Assembly: GCA_944323625.1 (NCBI GenBank) | Contig: CALUTD010000001.1 | Coordinates: 62,001-126,000 of the forward strand | Reading direction: 5' to 3' | From: Candidatus Gastranaerophilales bacterium | GTDB lineage: Bacteria > Cyanobacteriota > Vampirovibrionia > Gastranaerophilales > Gastranaerophilaceae | Length of the DNA: 64,000 nt | Part shown: piece after piece, positions 60,393-64,000 of the stretch | Layout: each line of letters begins with the position of its first letter | Numbering within the stretch: position 1 is the stretch's first letter | Made by a program: the position numbers and the translations under genes | The notes under the pieces: generated by a model | Database searches by the model: none | The model's input: only the letters and a program-made list of their open reading frames with translations | What the model was told of the DNA's origin: nothing

Positions 60393-60548
60393 TAAAAAAG
60401 GAAAAGAGGTATAAACCAAGTGACTGATCTATACCTCAATGAAGGAATTATATTCTGAAAGAATATAATCACCACGGGTAACTTTTTTAATCCCCTGCTG
60501 TATGTTTTAAAGTACGGGGTTCTATTTTCTTTTTTATATTGCTATCTA
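60393..60548 (-). ncRNA. Candidate structured small RNA
   Basis: A strong promoter (60555-60582) and a terminator on the minus strand bracket about 156 nt without an ORF. Inside are hairpins GATTATATTC/GAATATAATC (60447-60470) and a longer pairing of AACCCCGTAC with GCAGGGGATT. The terminator is GAGGTATA/TATACCTC (60406-60437) followed by TTTTCCTTTTTT. Size and layout would fit a 6S-type or other housekeeping RNA, but I cannot assign a class. Confidence 0.45.
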
Positions 60549-60554
60549 TATTTA

Positions 60555-60582
60555 ATTATATGTGTATATATTTATTAGTCAA
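60555..60582 (-). promoter_or_regulatory. sigma-70 promoter of the candidate small RNA
   Basis: On the minus strand TTGACT, 16-nt spacer, TATAAT. Among the best-matching promoters in the window, yet no gene starts within 150 nt downstream. Confidence 0.65.
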
Positions 60583-60712
60583 CAAAAAATAATATTCTGA
60601 TTGAATAATACTATACAAATGTAATAATTCCTATGTTTTGCGGCTTTTAAGGACATTAAAAAAAGCTAATCTAATGTGTTGCCTTTTACCTTTATTCTGT
60701 CTATTAACAAAA

Positions 60713-61561
60713 TCAATTTTTGTTATCTAACTTTATATATATGGAATCTTTCCATGATAAATCAACATATTTTATTTTTTGTTCAACCTGTTTTATTTCA
60801 GGAATTATGTGATGAACGGCTTTGATTCTTTCAAAGGCAGAAATGTCAATTTCTCCAAGCTTTAACTTAACACTTTCCAGCTGTACAAAAGCATTATGCG
60901 GATTTCTTATATCAAGATATAAAACTTTTTCACCCGCATATTGTTCTATGAGTTTTACAAGTTTATAAAGATTATTTATTTTTTCTTTATCCCATTGTTC
61001 GTAATCATCGTCTTTATTTCCGTAGCTAAGAATTTTTACCGTTTTAAAATGTTGAGGTAAAGGAAGATAATCTCGCGGAATTAACTCACCTGTAAATGCA
61101 AATGCTGCAACTTCAGGGGCTTCTTCTGACGGTGCTATTGTAAGCGCAGGATTTAATTCTTCTATCATTACTATTAATCTTGCCGGCAGCCAATATCTTC
61201 TTATATATGCTCTTTTTATAGGTGTTAATTTTTCTATTTCCTTTTCTATTGGTGTCGGATCTATTTTATATATGGGTTTCTTAGGGAGTGCAATATTTTT
61301 CATTTTATTTAATATTTTATCTGAAGGTACAATATCATTCCCCAAAATCTCAATTCGTTCTCCCAATGGTTTTGAATAAACATCAGAAGGGAAATACCAA
61401 AAATGAGAATTTGCTGTCCTGTATAATGCATAGAATAGAAAAAGTATAAATATAAATCGTATAAATTTATAAATCCGCCTAAGAGTAATCTCCCCGCGTC
61501 TTGCTTTGCGGCGCAGCTGTTCTTGTTTTATTCTCCTTTGTACGGAATTTAACTCTTCCAT
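60713..61561 (-). CDS. ftsQ: Cell division protein FtsQ/DivIB-like
   Basis: 282 residues: a basic N-terminus (RRIKQEQLRRKARRGEITLR), one membrane helix (FIRFIFILFLFYALYRTA), then a POTRA-like domain (RIEILGNDIVPSDKILNKM, LPKKPIYKIDPTPIEKEIEK, RRYWLPARLIVMIEELNPAL) and a beta domain. It is recognised mainly by this layout and by its position directly after murC-murB-ddl, the usual division/cell-wall cluster. It starts at the base after the ddl stop. ftsA and ftsZ are not in view. Confidence 0.88.
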   Translation of the reverse strand: MEELNSVQRRIKQEQLRRKARRGEITLRRIYKFIRFIFILFLFYALYRTANSHFWYFPSDVYSKPLGERIEILGNDIVPSDKILNKMKNIALPKKPIYKIDPTPIEKEIEKLTPIKRAYIRRYWLPARLIVMIEELNPALTIAPSEEAPEVAAFAFTGELIPRDYLPLPQHFKTVKILSYGNKDDDYEQWDKEKINNLYKLVKLIEQYAGEKVLYLDIRNPHNAFVQLESVKLKLGEIDISAFERIKAVHHIIPEIKQVEQKIKYVDLSWKDSIYIKLDNKN

Positions 61562-62512
61562 TTACTTATTTAATCCTGCATTATTTAAAATCATCAGTAC
61601 CAAATCATCGTATGTGATTCCCATAACTGCCGCTTGTGCCGGTAAATCACTTGTATCTGTCATTCCCGGGCTTGTATTTATTTCCAGTATATATGGAATA
61701 CCGTCCGCAATTAAAAAGTCAACACGGCTTACACCACTGCAATTACAGCCTTTATGAGCTTTGACGGCCATTTCTTTAACAACCTTTGTCATATTTTCAG
61801 ATAATTCAGCAGGAAGTATAAATTCTGTCATTCCTTTTGTATATTTTGCCTCATAATCATACCATTCTTTTTTTGGTCTTAATTCTAAAATTTCGGTTGC
61901 AAAGGTTTTTTCATTATTGTCTAAAACACCTACCGTAGCACTAACCCCTTGAACATATTCTTCTATTAATATATCCTGCTTACATTCTAATGACTTATTG
62001 TATAATTCTTCAAGTTCATCTTCTTTATTTACTTTATACATTCCTATACTTGAGCCTTCAGAAACAGGTTTTAACATCAGAGGATAATTTAATCCTTTAA
62101 CTGCTGCTTTTACATCTTCTCCTTTTTTTACAAATACGGATTTTATTAACGGAAGTCCGAATTTTCTCAGAACAGTTTTTGTATATTCTTTATTCATACA
62201 AATTGCACTTGAATAAACACCACATCCTGTGTATTCAATACCTAAGAGTTCTAACATCCCTTGAATACATCCGTCTTCGCCGTATTTGCCGTGTAGTGCA
62301 TTATAAGCAGCTTTAAAGCCTTTATTGGCAATCGTTTTTATTGTATTTTCATTAATATCTATAAGTTCTGCATTAATATAACCGAGCCGTTTTAGAGCTT
62401 CATATACATTTTTACCCGATCGGAGCGATACTTCTCTTTCATTTGAAAATCCGCCGCATAAAACCGCTATTTTTGTGTCATTTGAATATTTTCTGTAGCC
62501 ATTAGTTCCCAT
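61562..62512 (-). CDS. ddl: D-alanine--D-alanine ligase
   Basis: ATP-grasp enzyme that makes the D-Ala-D-Ala end of the murein precursor. 316 residues. Seen: AVLCGGFSNEREVSLRSG, ALHGKYGEDGCIQGMLELLG with YTGCGVYSSAICMNKEYTK, LMLKPVSEGSSIGMYKV, ILIEEYVQGVSATVGVLD and ILEINTSPGMTDTSDLP (metal site). The first ATG overlaps murB by 46 nt and adds about 15 residues compared with most family members; no better start is seen. Confidence 0.95.
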   Translation of the reverse strand: MGTNGYRKYSNDTKIAVLCGGFSNEREVSLRSGKNVYEALKRLGYINAELIDINENTIKTIANKGFKAAYNALHGKYGEDGCIQGMLELLGIEYTGCGVYSSAICMNKEYTKTVLRKFGLPLIKSVFVKKGEDVKAAVKGLNYPLMLKPVSEGSSIGMYKVNKEDELEELYNKSLECKQDILIEEYVQGVSATVGVLDNNEKTFATEILELRPKKEWYDYEAKYTKGMTEFILPAELSENMTKVVKEMAVKAHKGCNCSGVSRVDFLIADGIPYILEINTSPGMTDTSDLPAQAAVMGITYDDLVLMILNNAGLNK

Positions 62513-63390
62513 AATTTATACTCTTCCGTTTCTTTATTTCCAATATATTTTATTTCAGGTCTTAATTCTATTTTATAACTTTCTTGAACTTTTGAATACA
62601 TTTTATACATTAAACTTATAACATCATTAGAATTTGCATTATCATAGTTAATAATAAAATTAGCATGATTTTCAAATACCATTGCACCGCCTTGTTTTTG
62701 ACCTTTAAATCCGCATAAATCCAAAAGTCTGCCGGCAGAATCGTTTGGAGGGTTTTTAAATATACTGCCCGCATTTCCGTATTTTAATGATGGTTGTTTT
62801 GTTTTTCGAAATTCGGTATTTTTATCCATAGTTGTTTTAATAGTTTCATAATCCGATTTGTTTAATTCAAAATCTGCCTCTAATACAATATAGCTGCCTT
62901 TTTGAAGTTCAGAGTATCTGTAATTAAAATGCATATCTTCTTTTGAAAAAAGTTTTGTTTCTTTTGCTTTTAAATCATAAACTTTAGCACTTATAAAACA
63001 ATCTGAAATAGACTGATTATGGGCAGAGGCGTTCATATAAATCATTCCTCCAAAGCTTCCCGGGAAACCTATCAAAAATTCAAATCCCGAAAGATTATTT
63101 TTTAAACATTCTTTTGATAACAAAGCCCCTAATGTGCCCGAAGAAACTTTTATTTTGTTATCTTCTATCCTATATGAATTATGTTTTTTTGTGAAAATTA
63201 TATTCTTGTTAATTTTCCCTGAATAAAACAATACATTAGAACAGTTACCGAGAATCATATCATATTCATTTGAATCAAGTAATTCAATAAATTCATGGCT
63301 ATTTGAAGGGAATGCAGCTTTTTTGACCGTACCTCCTATACGAAACGAAGATTCATTTTTAATATTATAATTTTCAAAAACTTCCGTCAC
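62467..63390 (-). CDS. murB: UDP-N-acetylenolpyruvoylglucosamine reductase
   Basis: FAD enzyme of murein precursor synthesis that reduces UDP-GlcNAc-enolpyruvate to UDP-MurNAc. 307 residues. Seen: NESSFRIGGTVKKA, ILGNCSNVLF, LIGFPGSFGGMIYMNASAH, NYRYSELQKGSYIVLEADFE, KYGNAGSIFKNPPNDSAGRL (the Ser proton donor in GSIFKNP) and GAMVFENHANFIIN. Its ATG overlaps the murC stop by 4 nt. Confidence 0.96.
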   Translation of the reverse strand: MTEVFENYNIKNESSFRIGGTVKKAAFPSNSHEFIELLDSNEYDMILGNCSNVLFYSGKINKNIIFTKKHNSYRIEDNKIKVSSGTLGALLSKECLKNNLSGFEFLIGFPGSFGGMIYMNASAHNQSISDCFISAKVYDLKAKETKLFSKEDMHFNYRYSELQKGSYIVLEADFELNKSDYETIKTTMDKNTEFRKTKQPSLKYGNAGSIFKNPPNDSAGRLLDLCGFKGQKQGGAMVFENHANFIINYDNANSNDVISLMYKMYSKVQESYKIELRPEIKYIGNKETEEYKLWELMATENIQMTQK

Positions 63391-64000
63391 TTTACTTTAA
63401 CCCTGTTTGATTCTTTTTCTATAAGTTTCCCCAGTTTTGTTATACTGCCCGCTCCCATTGTTAATACTATATCATTATTTTTTAGCAGCGGAAATATCTG
63501 TTTTGCGCAATCTTCCATAGACCCTTTAACATATATTACATTTTTATTTTCAACACATTCCGAAAATATTTTTGAATTTATTCCGTCTATTTCTGTTTCC
63601 CCTGCAGGATATACATCTGTAACAATAAGTAAATCTGCGTTGTCAAAGGCCTTTAAAAAATCATTCCATAATCCTTTTAACCTTGTGTATCTGTGCGGCT
63701 GAAATATTTCAACCAGTCTGTAGTTTGATTTAGCAGCATCTTTTACGCTTTTCAGTGTTGTTTTAATTTCACTCGGGTGGTGAGCGTAATCATCATATAT
63801 TTTTATGCCGTCAAATTCGCATACTTTTTGGAATCTTCTTCCCATCCCGGAAAATGTGTAAAAATACTGTTTAAGTTCTGATATGTTGACTCCTGCTTCT
63901 TTTAAGGCAGCATAAACCGCAAGTGAATTATAAATATTATGAATACCGGGGACTGAAAGTTTTATGGTATCTAGATATTCGTCTTTATAATATATATCAA
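63387..64000 (-). CDS. murC: UDP-N-acetylmuramate--L-alanine ligase (5' part outside window)
   Basis: The frame is open to the right edge, so only the C-terminal 204 residues are seen. Adds L-Ala to UDP-MurNAc. Recognised by SVPGIHNIYNSLAVYAALKE, FSGMGRRFQKVCEFDGIKIY, DDYAHHPSEIKTTLKSVKD, LVEIFQPHRYTRLKGLWNDF and IVLTMGAGSITKLGK. An internal ATG in GMGRRF is not the start. First gene of a murC-murB-ddl-ftsQ run. Confidence 0.95.
   Translation of the reverse strand, partial: DIYYKDEYLDTIKLSVPGIHNIYNSLAVYAALKEAGVNISELKQYFYTFSGMGRRFQKVCEFDGIKIYDDYAHHPSEIKTTLKSVKDAAKSNYRLVEIFQPHRYTRLKGLWNDFLKAFDNADLLIVTDVYPAGETEIDGINSKIFSECVENKNVIYVKGSMEDCAKQIFPLLKNNDIVLTMGAGSITKLGKLIEKESNRVKVK

Noticed and set aside
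60170-60427. Overlapping frames through the 100-nt tandem repeat
   Set aside because: The period is not a multiple of three, so the two copies are read in different frames; no ribosome site and no family likeness.

Overview
The window looks like the chromosome of a host-associated, non-photosynthetic relative of the Cyanobacteria (Gastranaerophilales, formerly 'Melainabacteria'). I infer this from the low GC, the diderm envelope genes (lpxI, lpxB, mur/ftsQ cluster), a membrane pyrophosphatase, glycogen synthase, and above all a family of short prepilin-like proteins with a near-identical start (FTLAEVLITL...) and a shared C-terminus (DGWE-KDDYP). The placement rests on protein style, not on a marker search.

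Layout: a partial dnaG, dgt and rpmB (1-3 kb); an HD hydrolase, a pentapeptide protein and a membrane pyrophosphatase (3-7 kb); the first G-tract/prepilin locus (7.1-8.2 kb); a GGDEF/HD-GYP protein (8.3-10.2 kb); a seven-gene minus-strand run of sigma factor, DUF47/PhoU-like, Pit phosphate transporter, TSCPD protein, lpxI, lpxB and a large membrane protein (10.3-16.9 kb); a Gln/Pro-rich HEAT-like protein, the second prepilin locus and a Cys-phosphatase-like protein (17-20 kb); DUF475, fba, a zinc-ribbon protein and a giant prepilin/YadA-head/S74 fusion (20-26 kb); nifU-nifS and small exported proteins (26.6-31.6 kb) with an IS200/IS605-type element; a secreted hydrolase, nucleoside transporter, Xer recombinase and a degenerate ATPase with a UvrD-like Tudor tail (31.6-38 kb); a HAD phosphatase and an acidic EF-hand-like protein (38-41 kb); a decayed IS200 copy and the third prepilin locus (41-42.7 kb); a matrixin-like protease and a three-gene sigma / anti-sigma / zinc-ribbon ATPase-TPR cluster (42.7-50.3 kb); two small proteins and the fourth prepilin locus (50.5-52.6 kb); ldcA-like, dnaX, glgA, ruvA, a TPR protein and an EamA transporter (52.7-59.2 kb); a 1.5-kb gene-poor stretch with a CAU tRNA, tandem repeats and a candidate small RNA (59.2-60.7 kb); and ftsQ-ddl-murB-murC running off the right edge.

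The most unusual signal is a family of homopolymeric G/C tracts (9-11 nt) in a window otherwise poor in G and C, each next to one of the four short prepilin genes. Three sit in very short leader ORFs that have their own promoter and Shine-Dalgarno sequence, at different tract lengths (10, 11 and 9). In the fourth (42.05 kb) the tract lies between a good SD-ATG and the prepilin reading frame: at the present nine C the frame is closed, and at eight or eleven C the ATG would read straight into the prepilin. This looks like slipped-strand phase variation of a surface filament family. The same window also carries the 938-residue prepilin/adhesin fusion, so variable surface fibres seem to be a theme.
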